A DNA stretch of 64,000 bases, from positions 56,623 through 120,622 of the forward strand of contig CALCIE010000075.1 in assembly GCA_937907425.1 (NCBI GenBank). The letters run 5' to 3'. A program made the position numbers and the translations under genes. The notes below the pieces were generated by a model. That model was not told the DNA's origin and made no database searches. It saw only the letters and a list, made by a program, of their open reading frames with translations. This document shows, piece by piece, positions 12,726 to 20,982 of the stretch (within the stretch, counting starts at the first letter, position 1; the number at the start of each line of letters is the position of its first letter). Origin of the DNA: ZC4RG42 sp003242425. GTDB lineage: Bacteria; Pseudomonadota; Gammaproteobacteria; Burkholderiales; SG8-39.

Positions 12726-15047
12726 TTGAAGTACTTGCGTTGGGTCGGCATACCGCTGGCCGTCCTTGCGGGCCTTGCGGTACTCGGCGCCCTGCTGATC
12801 GCATTCGTTGTACTGCTGGCCTATCCGAAGCTCCCTTCCGTCGAAGTCCTCGCCGATTACCGGCCCAAAGTGCCGCTGCGCGTCTACACCGCCGACGGCG
12901 TGCTGATCGGCGAATTCGGCGAGGAGCGCCGCGCCTTCGTCCGCATCGGCGATGTGCCCGAAGTGATGAAGCAGGCCATCATCGCGGCCGAAGACGAGCG
13001 CTTTTACACGCATCGCGGGGTGGATTATGTCGGTGTCATAAGAGCCGCGTATAGCAACCTTGTCACAGGCGGCAAGCGACAGGGCGCCAGCACCATCACC
13101 ATGCAGGTGGCCCGGAACTTTTTCCTGTCCAGCGAGAAAACCTGGACCCGCAAGCTCTACGAGGCCCTGCTGGCCTTCAAGATCGAATCGACCCTCAGCA
13201 AGGACCAGATCCTCGAGATCTACCTGAACCAGATCTATCTCGGCCAGCGCGCCTACGGCTTCGCCGCCGCGGCGCAGACCTACTTCGGCAAGGCGCTCAA
13301 GGACGTGACGCTCGCCGAGGCGGCGATGCTGGCCGGCATGCCCAAGGCGCCGTCGAGCTACAACCCGGTGGTGAACTTCAGCCGCGCCAAGCAGCGTCAG
13401 CTCTACGTGCTGCGGCGCATGCACGAGCTGGGGTTCATCGACGACGAGCAGCTCGCCCAGGCGCAGACGCAGAAACTCACCATCGTGCGCGAGGTCGCGG
13501 ACACGTCCCAGACAGACGCGCAGTACCTGGCGGAGATGGTCCGGCAGGTGCTCTACGAACGCTATCCGGAGGACGTCTACACCGCGGGCTTCCGCGTTTA
13601 CACCACGGTTCACTCCAAGGATCAGGAGGCCGCCGTCGCGGCCTTGCGGGAAGGACTGCTGGAATACGACCGGCGTCACGGCTACCGTGGTCCCGAGGCG
13701 TATGTGGAGTTGCCCGCGAACGCCGGCGAGGATGTGCTCGACGAAGTGCTGCATCCGTACGCGGACAGCGGCGATCTGCTCGCCGCGGTGGTGCTCGATG
13801 CGAGCGCGAAACAGGTCAAGGCCTATCGTCGCGGCGGCGAGACGGTCACGATCAGCGGCGAAGGTCTGCGCTTCGCTCAATCCATGCTGAGCGCGCAGGC
13901 GCCGCCCAACAAGAAGATCCGCCGCGGCGCGATCGTGCGCATCCGCAAGGATGCGAAAGGCCGGTGGCAGCTCTTGCAACTGCCGGCGGCCGAGGCCGCT
14001 TTCATCGCACTCGATCCGCAAACCGGCGCGGTGCGCGCGCTGGTCGGCGGCTTCGATTTCTGGCGCAACAAGTACAACCACGTGACCCAGGCCTGGCGGC
14101 AGCCCGGCTCGGCCTTCAAGCCCTTCATCTATTCCGCCGCGCTCGAAAAGGGCTTCACCCCCGCCACCATCATCAACGACGCGCCCGTAGTGGTCGATGC
14201 CAACATGACGGGCGGCCAGGTGTGGGAGCCGAAGAACTACGACGGCAAGTACGAAGGCCCGATCCGCATGCGCACGGCGCTCGCCAAGTCGAAGAACATG
14301 GTGTCGATCCGCCTGCTGCAGGCCATCGGCCCGCAATACGCGCAGGACTACATCCGGCGCTTCGGCTTCACGCCGGAACGTCATCCGCCCTATCTCACCA
14401 TGGCACTCGGCGCCGGATCGGTGACGCCCTGGCAAATGGCCCAGGCCTACACGGTGTTCGCCAACGGCGGCTATCGTGTCGAGCCTTATTTCATCGAGAA
14501 GATCGTCGACGACCGCGGCAACGTCCTAGCGCAGGCCGAACCGCGGCGCGCCGGCGACGAGTCGCTGCGCGTCATCGACCGCCGCAACGCCTTCGTCATG
14601 CACACCATGCTGCAGGAGGTGGTACGCACCGGTACCGCGGTGCGGGCCATGCAGCTCGGCCGCCTGGATCTCGCCGGCAAGACGGGCACGACCAACGACA
14701 ACGTCGACGCGTGGTTCGCGGGCTATCAGCCGAACCTGGTCGGCGTGGCGTGGGTGGGCTTCGATCAACCCAGGAAGCTCGGAACGAACGAGACCGGCGC
14801 CGTGGCGGCGCTGCCGATCTGGATAGACTTCATGCGCAGCGCGCTCAAGGACATTCCGCCTGCGGACTTGGTGATGCCCGAAGGGGTGGTGGCGGTGTCG
14901 ATCGATCCGGAAACCGGGCTGCGCGATCCGGCCGGCACCCTGACCGAATACTTCTATGAAGAGAACGTGCCGCCGTTGAAACAGACGCCGCCGCCGGAAC
15001 AGCCCGGCTCGCGTACCATCGAGGAAGTGCTCGACCAGTTGTTCTGA
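12726..15047 (+). CDS. mrcA: Penicillin-binding protein 1A (bifunctional glycosyltransferase/transpeptidase)
   Basis: Class A PBP that polymerises and cross-links peptidoglycan in the periplasm. The 773 residues begin with a membrane anchor (about 8-32). The GT51 domain follows with AAEDERFYTHRGVD, holding the catalytic Glu, and GASTITMQVARNFF. A roughly 100-residue insert fits the OB-like domain. The transpeptidase domain has the active Ser in PGSAFKPF, SKN, and GKTGTTND. The start is TTG with AGAAAGAAG just upstream, and no better ATG precedes the anchor. The stop abuts the cyaY stop on the other strand. Confidence 0.96.
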   Translation: MKYLRWVGIPLAVLAGLAVLGALLIAFVVLLAYPKLPSVEVLADYRPKVPLRVYTADGVLIGEFGEERRAFVRIGDVPEVMKQAIIAAEDERFYTHRGVDYVGVIRAAYSNLVTGGKRQGASTITMQVARNFFLSSEKTWTRKLYEALLAFKIESTLSKDQILEIYLNQIYLGQRAYGFAAAAQTYFGKALKDVTLAEAAMLAGMPKAPSSYNPVVNFSRAKQRQLYVLRRMHELGFIDDEQLAQAQTQKLTIVREVADTSQTDAQYLAEMVRQVLYERYPEDVYTAGFRVYTTVHSKDQEAAVAALREGLLEYDRRHGYRGPEAYVELPANAGEDVLDEVLHPYADSGDLLAAVVLDASAKQVKAYRRGGETVTISGEGLRFAQSMLSAQAPPNKKIRRGAIVRIRKDAKGRWQLLQLPAAEAAFIALDPQTGAVRALVGGFDFWRNKYNHVTQAWRQPGSAFKPFIYSAALEKGFTPATIINDAPVVVDANMTGGQVWEPKNYDGKYEGPIRMRTALAKSKNMVSIRLLQAIGPQYAQDYIRRFGFTPERHPPYLTMALGAGSVTPWQMAQAYTVFANGGYRVEPYFIEKIVDDRGNVLAQAEPRRAGDESLRVIDRRNAFVMHTMLQEVVRTGTAVRAMQLGRLDLAGKTGTTNDNVDAWFAGYQPNLVGVAWVGFDQPRKLGTNETGAVAALPIWIDFMRSALKDIPPADLVMPEGVVAVSIDPETGLRDPAGTLTEYFYEENVPPLKQTPPPEQPGSRTIEEVLDQLF

Positions 15048-15365
15048 TCAGCCGAGCCGCACCGGCTCGCCTGCCTGTTCGCCGATGTAGCGCGCCAGGG
15101 CGGAGAACAGCTCCTCGCCGTCGCGGGTGTTGCGCCAGCGGCCGTCGGCATAGCGGAAATGGTAGCCGCCGGAGCGCGCCGCCACCCAGATCTCGCGCGC
15201 GGCGTTGTGGCGGTTGACGATGATCCTGCTGCCGTCGGCGAATTCCAGCTCCAGCACTCCGCCTTCCTTCAGCTCGACGTCCACGTCCGCGCCGCAGTCC
15301 TCGACGGCGCGTTCGATGCGCGCCAGGGTCTGGTCGGCGATTTCGCTGAACTCGCTTTCGGTCAT
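15048..15365 (-). CDS. cyaY: Iron-sulfur cluster assembly protein CyaY (frataxin)
   Basis: Bacterial frataxin, an iron-binding modulator of the IscS/IscU Fe-S assembly machinery. The 105 residues show the acidic first helix (MTESEFSEIADQTLARIE), the beta sheet core DGSRIIVNRH, and the conserved EIWVAARSGGYHF with Trp on the sheet surface. The ATG at 15363-15365 gives the usual family length; the frame extends upstream without homology. The TGA is directly adjacent to the mrcA TGA. Confidence 0.95.
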   Translation of the reverse strand: MTESEFSEIADQTLARIERAVEDCGADVDVELKEGGVLELEFADGSRIIVNRHNAAREIWVAARSGGYHFRYADGRWRNTRDGEELFSALARYIGEQAGEPVRLG

Positions 15366-15395
15366 GTGTATGATTCCCATTTTTGCAACGCGACC

Positions 15396-15539
15396 ATGCG
15401 CCGCATCCTGATCCTCGTCCTGCTCGCCGCGATCCTTCAAGCCTGCGGCTCGAAGGGACCGCTCTATCTGCCGCCCGGCCAGACGCAGGTGGAGCCGCAG
15501 TCGCCGCAGCCGATCGATATTAAGTCAAAGTCACGTTGA
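15396..15539 (+). CDS. lptM: LptM-like small lipoprotein
   Basis: A 47-residue lipoprotein of the LptM/YifL family, recognised by the lipobox LQAC at Cys17 followed immediately by GSKGPLYLPP, the family signature. In Escherichia coli LptM assists oxidative maturation of the LptD/LptE lipopolysaccharide translocon. Position between cyaY (divergent) and lysA is the classical arrangement. The TGA overlaps the lysA ATG by one base (TGATG), indicating coupling. Confidence 0.9.
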   Translation: MRRILILVLLAAILQACGSKGPLYLPPGQTQVEPQSPQPIDIKSKSR

Positions 15540-16786
15540 TGTCGGAATTCCAGTATCGCAACGGCGTATTGCACGCCGAGGACGTGGATCTGAACGAGGT
15601 CGCCGCGCGCTTCGGCACGCCCTGCTACGTGTATTCCCGTCGCGCGCTGACCGAAGCCTATCGTGCCTTCGCGGCATCGCTCGCGGGACGCGAGCACCTG
15701 ATCTGCTACGCCATGAAGGCGAATTCGAACCTCGCCGTGTTGAATCTGTTCGCGCGGCTGGGCGCGGGCTTCGATATCGTCTCCGGCGGCGAGCTGGAGC
15801 GCGTGATTGCGGCGGGCGGCGATCCCGCCAAGGTGGTGTTTTCAGGCGTGGGCAAGACCGAAGCGGAGATCCGCCGCGCGCTGGAAGCCGGCATCCTCTG
15901 TTTCAACGTCGAATCGGCTGCGGAGCTGCGGCGCATCGAGGCGATCGCCGCCGCCATGCGACGGGTCGCGCCGGTCTCGCTGCGCGTCAACCCCGACGTC
16001 GACGCCAGGACGCACCCTTACATTTCCACCGGCCTGAAGGAAAACAAGTTCGGCGTCCCTTACGAGGAAGCCGAGGAGCTCTACCGCCAGGCCGCCGCAT
16101 CGCCGCATCTCGAAGTGAAGGGCATCGACTGCCACATCGGTTCGCAACTCACCGACACCGCGCCCTTCATCGAGGCGCTGCATAAGGTGCTGCAACTGGT
16201 CGACAGGCTGGAAGCGGCCGGCATCCGGCTCCATCACCTCGACGTGGGCGGCGGGCTCGGCATCCGTTACCGCGACGAAACGCCGCCGACGCCTCAGGCC
16301 TATGTCACCGCCTTGTTGAGCACGCTCGGCGAACGGCCGCTCAAGCTCCTGCTGGAGCCGGGTCGCGCCCTGGTCGGCAACGCCGGCGTGCTGCTGACGC
16401 GGGTGGAATATCTCAAGCGCAACCTCGACCGCCATTTCGCTGTGGTCGACGCGGCGATGAACGATCTCATGCGTCCCGCGCTCTACGACGCCTTCCATGA
16501 CATCAGACCGGTCAGGCCGCGTGCGGGCGCCGCGTGCCGTTACGACGTCGTCGGGCCGGTTTGCGAGACCGGCGATTTCCTCGGCAAGGATCGCGAGCTG
16601 GCGCTCGAAGCAGGCGATCTGCTCGCCGTGATGTCGGCCGGCGCCTACGGCATGTCGATGAGCTCCAACTACAACAGCCGGCCGCGCGCCGCCGAGGTGA
16701 TGGTCGACGGCGGGACGATGCATCTCATCCGCGAACGCGAAAGCATCGCTACGCTGTACGCCGGCGAGCGCCTGCTGCCCGGCTAG
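15539..16786 (+). CDS. lysA: Diaminopimelate decarboxylase
   Basis: PLP enzyme that decarboxylates meso-diaminopimelate to L-lysine, the last step of lysine synthesis. The 415-residue product carries the PLP lysine in CYAMKANSN at residue 60, the glycine loop LDVGGGLGIRY, EPGRALVGNAG, and the substrate Cys in GPVCETGDFLG. I chose ATG 15539-15541 over the TTG one codon earlier, because it overlaps the lptM stop. Its 3' end overlaps the msrQ 3' end by 38 bases on opposite strands. Confidence 0.97.
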   Translation: MSEFQYRNGVLHAEDVDLNEVAARFGTPCYVYSRRALTEAYRAFAASLAGREHLICYAMKANSNLAVLNLFARLGAGFDIVSGGELERVIAAGGDPAKVVFSGVGKTEAEIRRALEAGILCFNVESAAELRRIEAIAAAMRRVAPVSLRVNPDVDARTHPYISTGLKENKFGVPYEEAEELYRQAAASPHLEVKGIDCHIGSQLTDTAPFIEALHKVLQLVDRLEAAGIRLHHLDVGGGLGIRYRDETPPTPQAYVTALLSTLGERPLKLLLEPGRALVGNAGVLLTRVEYLKRNLDRHFAVVDAAMNDLMRPALYDAFHDIRPVRPRAGAACRYDVVGPVCETGDFLGKDRELALEAGDLLAVMSAGAYGMSMSSNYNSRPRAAEVMVDGGTMHLIRERESIATLYAGERLLPG

Positions 16787-17390
16787 TCTCCGTCCGCCGC
16801 CACGCCGCCACCCGGTACCCGAGCAGCAACGCGAGCAGCACGGCGTAAATCGCGGGTTCGGTGATGTCGCGCTTCACCATCATCCAGAAGTGGACGACGC
16901 CCAGCGCGGCGATGAGGTACACGGCGCGATGCAGCCGCGTCCAGCGCCGCGCGCCGAGCCGCTTCACCATGGCATTGGTCGAGGTGAACGCGAGCGGCAG
17001 CATCAGCAGCAGCGCGATCATGCCCAGGGTGATGAACGGCCGCTTCATCACGTCGCGCAGGATCTCTCCCGCGTCGAACACCTGATCGAAGGCGATGTAA
17101 CAGGCGAAGTGCAGCAGCGCATAGAAGAACGCGTACAGCCCCAGCATGCGCCGCAGCCGCGCCAAGTCCGGCAGCCCGAAGAGTCTGCGCAGCGGCGTCA
17201 CCGCGAGCGTCAGCAAAAGGAAGCGCAGCGTCCAGTCGCCGAGCGTGCGTGTGAGCGTCTCGGCCGGATTCGGCCCCAGGGCTTCGACGTTCCAGAGTGC
17301 GCTATACGACAGTTGAACGAAGGGCAGCAGCGCCAGCACGAAGACGGCGGCCTTCAGCGCGGCGAAAGGAATCGGGCGCCGGCCGGACAT
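16749..17390 (-). CDS. msrQ: Haem-binding membrane subunit MsrQ
   Basis: Integral membrane cytochrome b that passes electrons from the quinone pool to MsrP for repair of periplasmic methionine sulfoxide. The 213-residue protein has about six hydrophobic segments of the ferric reductase-like fold. Haem-ligand histidines are seen in FYALLHFACY, RLHRAVYL and VVHFWMM. The ATG overlaps the msrP stop by one base. The basic C-terminal tail overlaps lysA tail to tail. Confidence 0.94.
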   Translation of the reverse strand: MSGRRPIPFAALKAAVFVLALLPFVQLSYSALWNVEALGPNPAETLTRTLGDWTLRFLLLTLAVTPLRRLFGLPDLARLRRMLGLYAFFYALLHFACYIAFDQVFDAGEILRDVMKRPFITLGMIALLLMLPLAFTSTNAMVKRLGARRWTRLHRAVYLIAALGVVHFWMMVKRDITEPAIYAVLLALLLGYRVAAWRRTETSRAAGARRRTA

Positions 17391-18340
17391 CAGTAGTACT
17401 TGCGCAAGTCCATGCCCGCGTAGAGGTGGGCGACCTGTTCGGCGTAGCCGTTGAAGGGCTGCGTCTCGCGGCTGGCGAAAAAGGCCGGCAGCCGCTTTTC
17501 GCGCTTCTGGCTCCAGCGCGGATGATTGACCGCGGGATTCACGTTGGCGTAGAAGCCGTATTCATGCGGCGCCGCCTTTTCCCAGGCCGTACGCGGCTGC
17601 TGTTCGGTGAAGCGGATGCGCACGATCGATTTGGCGCTCTTGAAACCGTACTTCCAGGGCACCACCAGCCGCAGCGGCGCGCCGTTCTGGTTCGGCAATA
17701 CGCGCCCGTACAGGCCCACGGCCATGATGGTGAGCGGATGCATGGCCTCGTCGATGCGCAGGCCTTCCACATAAGGCCATTCCAGCACGGGCAGCCGCGT
17801 GCCCGGCATGTTCTCGGGCTGGTAGACGGTGGTGAACTCGACGAACTTCGCTTTCGAAGTCGGCTCCACCAGGGCGGCGAGTTTGTTGAACTCGAAGCCC
17901 ACCCAGGGAATGACCATCGACCAGGCCTCGACGCAGCGCAGCCGGTAGATGCGTTCTTCGAGCGGCAGTTTCAGCAGCTCCTCGATGCCGATCGTCCGGG
18001 GCCTGGCCACTTCCCCTTCGATCACGACGGTCCACGGCCGTACCTGCAGTCGGTGGGCGTGGCGCGAGGGATCGCGCTTGCCGCTTCCGAACTCGTAGTA
18101 GTTGTTGTATTGCGTGATCGCGTCCCAGCTGTTCGGCTCCTCGGTCGTACTGTAGGCGCTCTTCGCGATCGGCCCTTCGAGCGGCGGGTACGCCTGCTCG
18201 GCTCCGGCGGCGGCGAAGCGCATGCCGGCCGCGTAAAGAACACCGGCGCCCGCCATCCGCATGAAGTGGCGCCGCTCGCGATAGACGGTTTCGGGCGTGA
18301 TCTCCGAGGGCCGGATGTCGGCGGGGCGTTTGATCAGCAT
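17390..18340 (-). CDS. msrP: Periplasmic methionine sulfoxide reductase catalytic subunit MsrP
   Basis: Molybdopterin enzyme of the sulfite-oxidase fold that reduces protein-bound methionine sulfoxide in the periplasm. The 316 residues include an N-terminal twin-arginine segment (RRHFMRMAGAG, about 23-33). The molybdenum-ligating Cys is in RLRCVEAWSM, and cofactor-binding segments such as PWKYGFKSAKSI are present. It is the first gene of the msrPQ pair. The Tat signal fits export with cofactor already inserted. Confidence 0.95.
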   Translation of the reverse strand: MLIKRPADIRPSEITPETVYRERRHFMRMAGAGVLYAAGMRFAAAGAEQAYPPLEGPIAKSAYSTTEEPNSWDAITQYNNYYEFGSGKRDPSRHAHRLQVRPWTVVIEGEVARPRTIGIEELLKLPLEERIYRLRCVEAWSMVIPWVGFEFNKLAALVEPTSKAKFVEFTTVYQPENMPGTRLPVLEWPYVEGLRIDEAMHPLTIMAVGLYGRVLPNQNGAPLRLVVPWKYGFKSAKSIVRIRFTEQQPRTAWEKAAPHEYGFYANVNPAVNHPRWSQKREKRLPAFFASRETQPFNGYAEQVAHLYAGMDLRKYY

Positions 18341-18410
18341 GGGCAGGCCTCGCGGGGTACGCTCTGCCGGTTATGATCGCCGTGCCGCGCGCGCGTTCAA
18401 CGGCGGCAAC

Positions 18411-18437
18411 AAAAAAGGCGGCCCTGCGGCCGCCTTT
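18411..18437 (-). terminator. Rho-independent terminator after cytochrome c4 gene
   Basis: A 10-bp stem (18414-18423 with 18428-18437), tetraloop, then six U on the minus strand. It ends the cytochrome c4 transcript and isolates it from msrPQ. Confidence 0.85.
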
Positions 18438-18460
18438 CAGCGAAAAGGGATACGCGGCTT

Positions 18461-19105
18461 TTAGCGCAGGCCGGCGATGTAATCGGCCACGGCGCGGATT
18501 TCCCTGTCGGTGAGCTTGGCCGCGGTCGTGGTCATCATCTTGTTGGGGTCGTTGTCGCGCTGCCCGTCGCGGAAGGCCTTCAGTTGTGCCTCGGTGTACT
18601 CGGCGAACTGGCCGGCCAGGCGCGGATACATCTTCGGGATGCCCTCGCCGCGCGGGCCGTGGCAGCCGGCACAGGCAGGCACGCCCTTCTCGGCGATGCC
18701 GGCGCGCCAGATCTTCTGGCCGAGCGCCGCCAGTTCCTGATTCTTCGCCACTTCGGGCTTGAGCTGCTGCGAGCCGTAGTAGGCGGCGACGTCGCGGATC
18801 ATTTCCGGCGTCAGGCCGGCCACCATGCCGTTCATGATCGGGTTCTTGCGCACCGGTTCCTTGCCGTCCTTGGCTTGGAAATCGTGCAGTTGTTTTTCGA
18901 GGTATTCGGGAATCTGGCCGGCGAGCTTCGGATTGGCCGAGATCGGGCTGTTGCCGTCCGGGCCGTGACAGGCGGCGCAGACGGTCGATGCGGTGATCTT
19001 CCCTTTCTCAGGATCGGCTTTGGCCGGCGGTTCGGCTGCGACGACCGCGCCGGCGATCAACGTTGCGGCGACGCCTCCGGCAAGCAGCGCAAGGCGAAGA
19101 TTCAT
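18461..19105 (-). CDS. Dihaem cytochrome c4
   Basis: Periplasmic dihaem cytochrome c, most like cytochrome c4, which carries electrons to terminal oxidases. The 214 residues start with a signal peptide (cleavage near VVAAE, residue 24). Two haem-binding motifs are visible, CAACH (43-47) and CAGCH (145-149), each in a domain of about 90 residues. The ATG at 19103-19105 has GGGAG just upstream; an in-frame TTG six codons earlier is less likely. It is a single-gene unit with its own terminator. Confidence 0.93.
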   Translation of the reverse strand: MNLRLALLAGGVAATLIAGAVVAAEPPAKADPEKGKITASTVCAACHGPDGNSPISANPKLAGQIPEYLEKQLHDFQAKDGKEPVRKNPIMNGMVAGLTPEMIRDVAAYYGSQQLKPEVAKNQELAALGQKIWRAGIAEKGVPACAGCHGPRGEGIPKMYPRLAGQFAEYTEAQLKAFRDGQRDNDPNKMMTTTAAKLTDREIRAVADYIAGLR

Positions 19106-19177
19106 GGTCTCCCTTTCCAGCAAGACGGCTTAAAAAAGCTGCTATTCTAGCCCGGTTTAGCGCGACTTAGCGACGCG

Positions 19178-19822
19178 ATGTCCTTGTTCCGTAACGCCCG
19201 CTTCGTGCGCTCGGTGCACGATCTGCGCGATCTCCCACCGCCGGGCGGCTTCGAAGTGGCTTTCGCCGGCCGTTCCAACGCCGGCAAGTCGAGCGCCATC
19301 AACGCCCTCGCCGACCATAACCGCCTGGCTTTCGTCAGCAAAGTGCCCGGGCGCACGCAGCTCATCAATTTCTTCGCCCTGCCCGGCGGCGGGCTGCTGG
19401 TCGACCTGCCGGGCTACGGTTACGCCAAGGTGCCGGAGGCGGTGCGCAAGCACTGGGAGCACAGCCTCACGACCTATCTGCAGACCCGGGAGACGCTGCG
19501 CGGGCTGGTGCTTGTCATGGACGTTCGCCATCCCCTGACGCCGCTGGATTACAGTATGCTGGAATGGTTCCGGCCGACGGGACGGCCCGTGCACGTACTG
19601 CTCACCAAGGCCGACAAGCTCTCGCGCGGCGCGGCGCTCGATACGCTGCGCAAAGTACGGGCGGCGCTCGAGGCCTATGGACCGCAGCACAGCGCCCAGC
19701 TCTTTTCCAGCCTGGACGGCACGGGCGTGGAGGAAGCGGAGGCCGTGCTGGCGCCGTGGTTGGGCCAGGACATAAAAAAACCCCAGGCTAAAGGGGAAAG
19801 CCCGGGGCCAAAAACGCCTTAA
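19178..19822 (+). CDS. engB: Ribosome biogenesis GTPase YsxC/EngB
   Basis: Essential-type GTPase involved in large ribosomal subunit assembly. The 214 residues contain G1 GRSNAGKSS, G3 DLPGYGYAK and G4 TKADK, in the usual TrmE-Era-EngA-EngB order. The last 13 codons and the stop lie inside the 3' half of a structured RNA encoded on the opposite strand (19774-19920). The C-terminal tail (KKPQAKGESPGPKTP) is therefore probably shaped by RNA constraints rather than by protein function. Confidence 0.96.
   Translation: MSLFRNARFVRSVHDLRDLPPPGGFEVAFAGRSNAGKSSAINALADHNRLAFVSKVPGRTQLINFFALPGGGLLVDLPGYGYAKVPEAVRKHWEHSLTTYLQTRETLRGLVLVMDVRHPLTPLDYSMLEWFRPTGRPVHVLLTKADKLSRGAALDTLRKVRAALEAYGPQHSAQLFSSLDGTGVEEAEAVLAPWLGQDIKKPQAKGESPGPKTP
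19774..19807 (-). terminator. Minus-strand terminator of the engB-hemB RNA
   Basis: Read on the minus strand, CCCCGGGCT pairs with AGCCTGGGG around a UUUCCCCUUU loop and is followed by seven U. The stem closes with a G-U pair only on this strand; the plus strand has an A-C mismatch. Confidence 0.8.
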
Positions 19823-19920
19823 CAGGATTAAGGCACCCGCTCAGGGAGGAGAAGCGGGGGACGGCCAACGGCCGTCCGCTTGTGTGACTGAAGCGATGTG
19901 CGAAAGTTCCGACTTTCGGA
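19774..19920 (-). ncRNA. Putative multi-hairpin small RNA antisense to the engB-hemB spacer
   Basis: Five hairpins follow one another on the minus strand: 19901-19918 (7 bp), 19859-19877 (8 bp), 19836-19858 (6 bp, loop UCUCCUCCCUG), 19816-19834 (7 bp, loop AUCCU with closing variation) and the terminator 19781-19807 (loop UUUCCCCUUU). Three loops are C-rich and complementary to Shine-Dalgarno sequences. The strand is assigned from the seven-U tail and the G-U pair. I recall a structured hemB motif reported near hemB in Betaproteobacteria, and this may be a member. The 5' end and promoter are not defined. Confidence 0.6.
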
Positions 19921-19971
19921 TACCGATTTCGAACAGCATTCCTAGCGACTGGGTCTGAGGGTTTCGCCGCT

Positions 19972-20982
19972 ATGAACATCTACGGACAATTTCCCGGACG
20001 GCGCATGCGACGTATGCGCCGGGACGATTTCTCGCGCCGGCTGATGCGCGAAGCCACGCTCAGCGTCGACGACCTCATCTACCCGGTGTTCGTGGTGGAC
20101 GGCCACGGAATCAGCCAGGCCGTGCCTTCCATGCCCGGGGTGTACCGCCACTCCATCGACCGGTTGCTCCCGGTCGCCGAGGAAGCGCTCAAGCTCGGCA
20201 TTCCCTGCCTGGCGCTGTTTCCCGCCATCGATCCCGCCCTCAAGACACCCGACGGCGCGGAGGCCACGAATCCGGAAGGCTTGGTGCCCCGCGTCGTGCG
20301 CGCACTGAAGAAGGCTTTTCCGGAACTGGGGATCATGACCGACGTGGCCCTGGACCCCTACACCAGCCACGGCCAGGACGGTCTGGTCGACGAAACGGGC
20401 TACATCGTCAACGATGAAACCATCGCGGTGCTATGTAAGCAGGCGCTTACTCAAGCCGAAGCCGGCGTGGACATCGTGGCGCCCTCCGATATGATGGACG
20501 GCCGCATCGGCGCCATCCGGCAGGCACTGGACGGGGCGGGGCACATCCACACCCGCATCATGGCCTACGCGGCCAAATATGCGTCGTCGTTCTACGGCCC
20601 TTTCCGCGACGCCGTCGGCTCCGCGGCCAACCTGGGCAAGGGCAGCAAGGCGAGCTACCAGATGGACCCGGGCAACAGCGACGAAGCGCTGTGGGAAGTG
20701 GGTCTGGATCTGCAGGAAGGCGCGGACATGGTCATGGTGAAGCCGGGCATGCCGTACCTCGATGTGGTCCGTCGCGTCAAAGACACTTTTCTCGCCCCGA
20801 CCTACGCGTACCAGGTCAGCGGCGAGTACGCGATGCTCAAGGCGGCGGCGCAAAACGGCTGGCTCGACGAACAGCGCTGCATGCTGGAAGCCCTGCTCGC
20901 CTTCAAACGCGCCGGCGCCGACGGCATCCTCACCTACTTTGCGCTCGACGCGGCGCGGGCGCTGAAAGCGCAGCGCGGCTGA
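19972..20982 (+). CDS. hemB: Delta-aminolevulinic acid dehydratase (porphobilinogen synthase)
   Basis: Condenses two 5-aminolevulinate molecules into porphobilinogen in haem biosynthesis. The 336-residue product has both Schiff-base lysines, in MAYAAKYAS and MVKPGMPYLD. The metal-site segment reads DVALDPYTSHGQDGLVDE. The three zinc cysteines of the E. coli and yeast enzymes are replaced by Asp and other residues, as in the Pseudomonas magnesium-type enzyme. The ATG is preceded by GAGGGT. The spacer upstream of it encodes the opposite-strand structured RNA. Confidence 0.97.
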   Translation: MNIYGQFPGRRMRRMRRDDFSRRLMREATLSVDDLIYPVFVVDGHGISQAVPSMPGVYRHSIDRLLPVAEEALKLGIPCLALFPAIDPALKTPDGAEATNPEGLVPRVVRALKKAFPELGIMTDVALDPYTSHGQDGLVDETGYIVNDETIAVLCKQALTQAEAGVDIVAPSDMMDGRIGAIRQALDGAGHIHTRIMAYAAKYASSFYGPFRDAVGSAANLGKGSKASYQMDPGNSDEALWEVGLDLQEGADMVMVKPGMPYLDVVRRVKDTFLAPTYAYQVSGEYAMLKAAAQNGWLDEQRCMLEALLAFKRAGADGILTYFALDAARALKAQRG

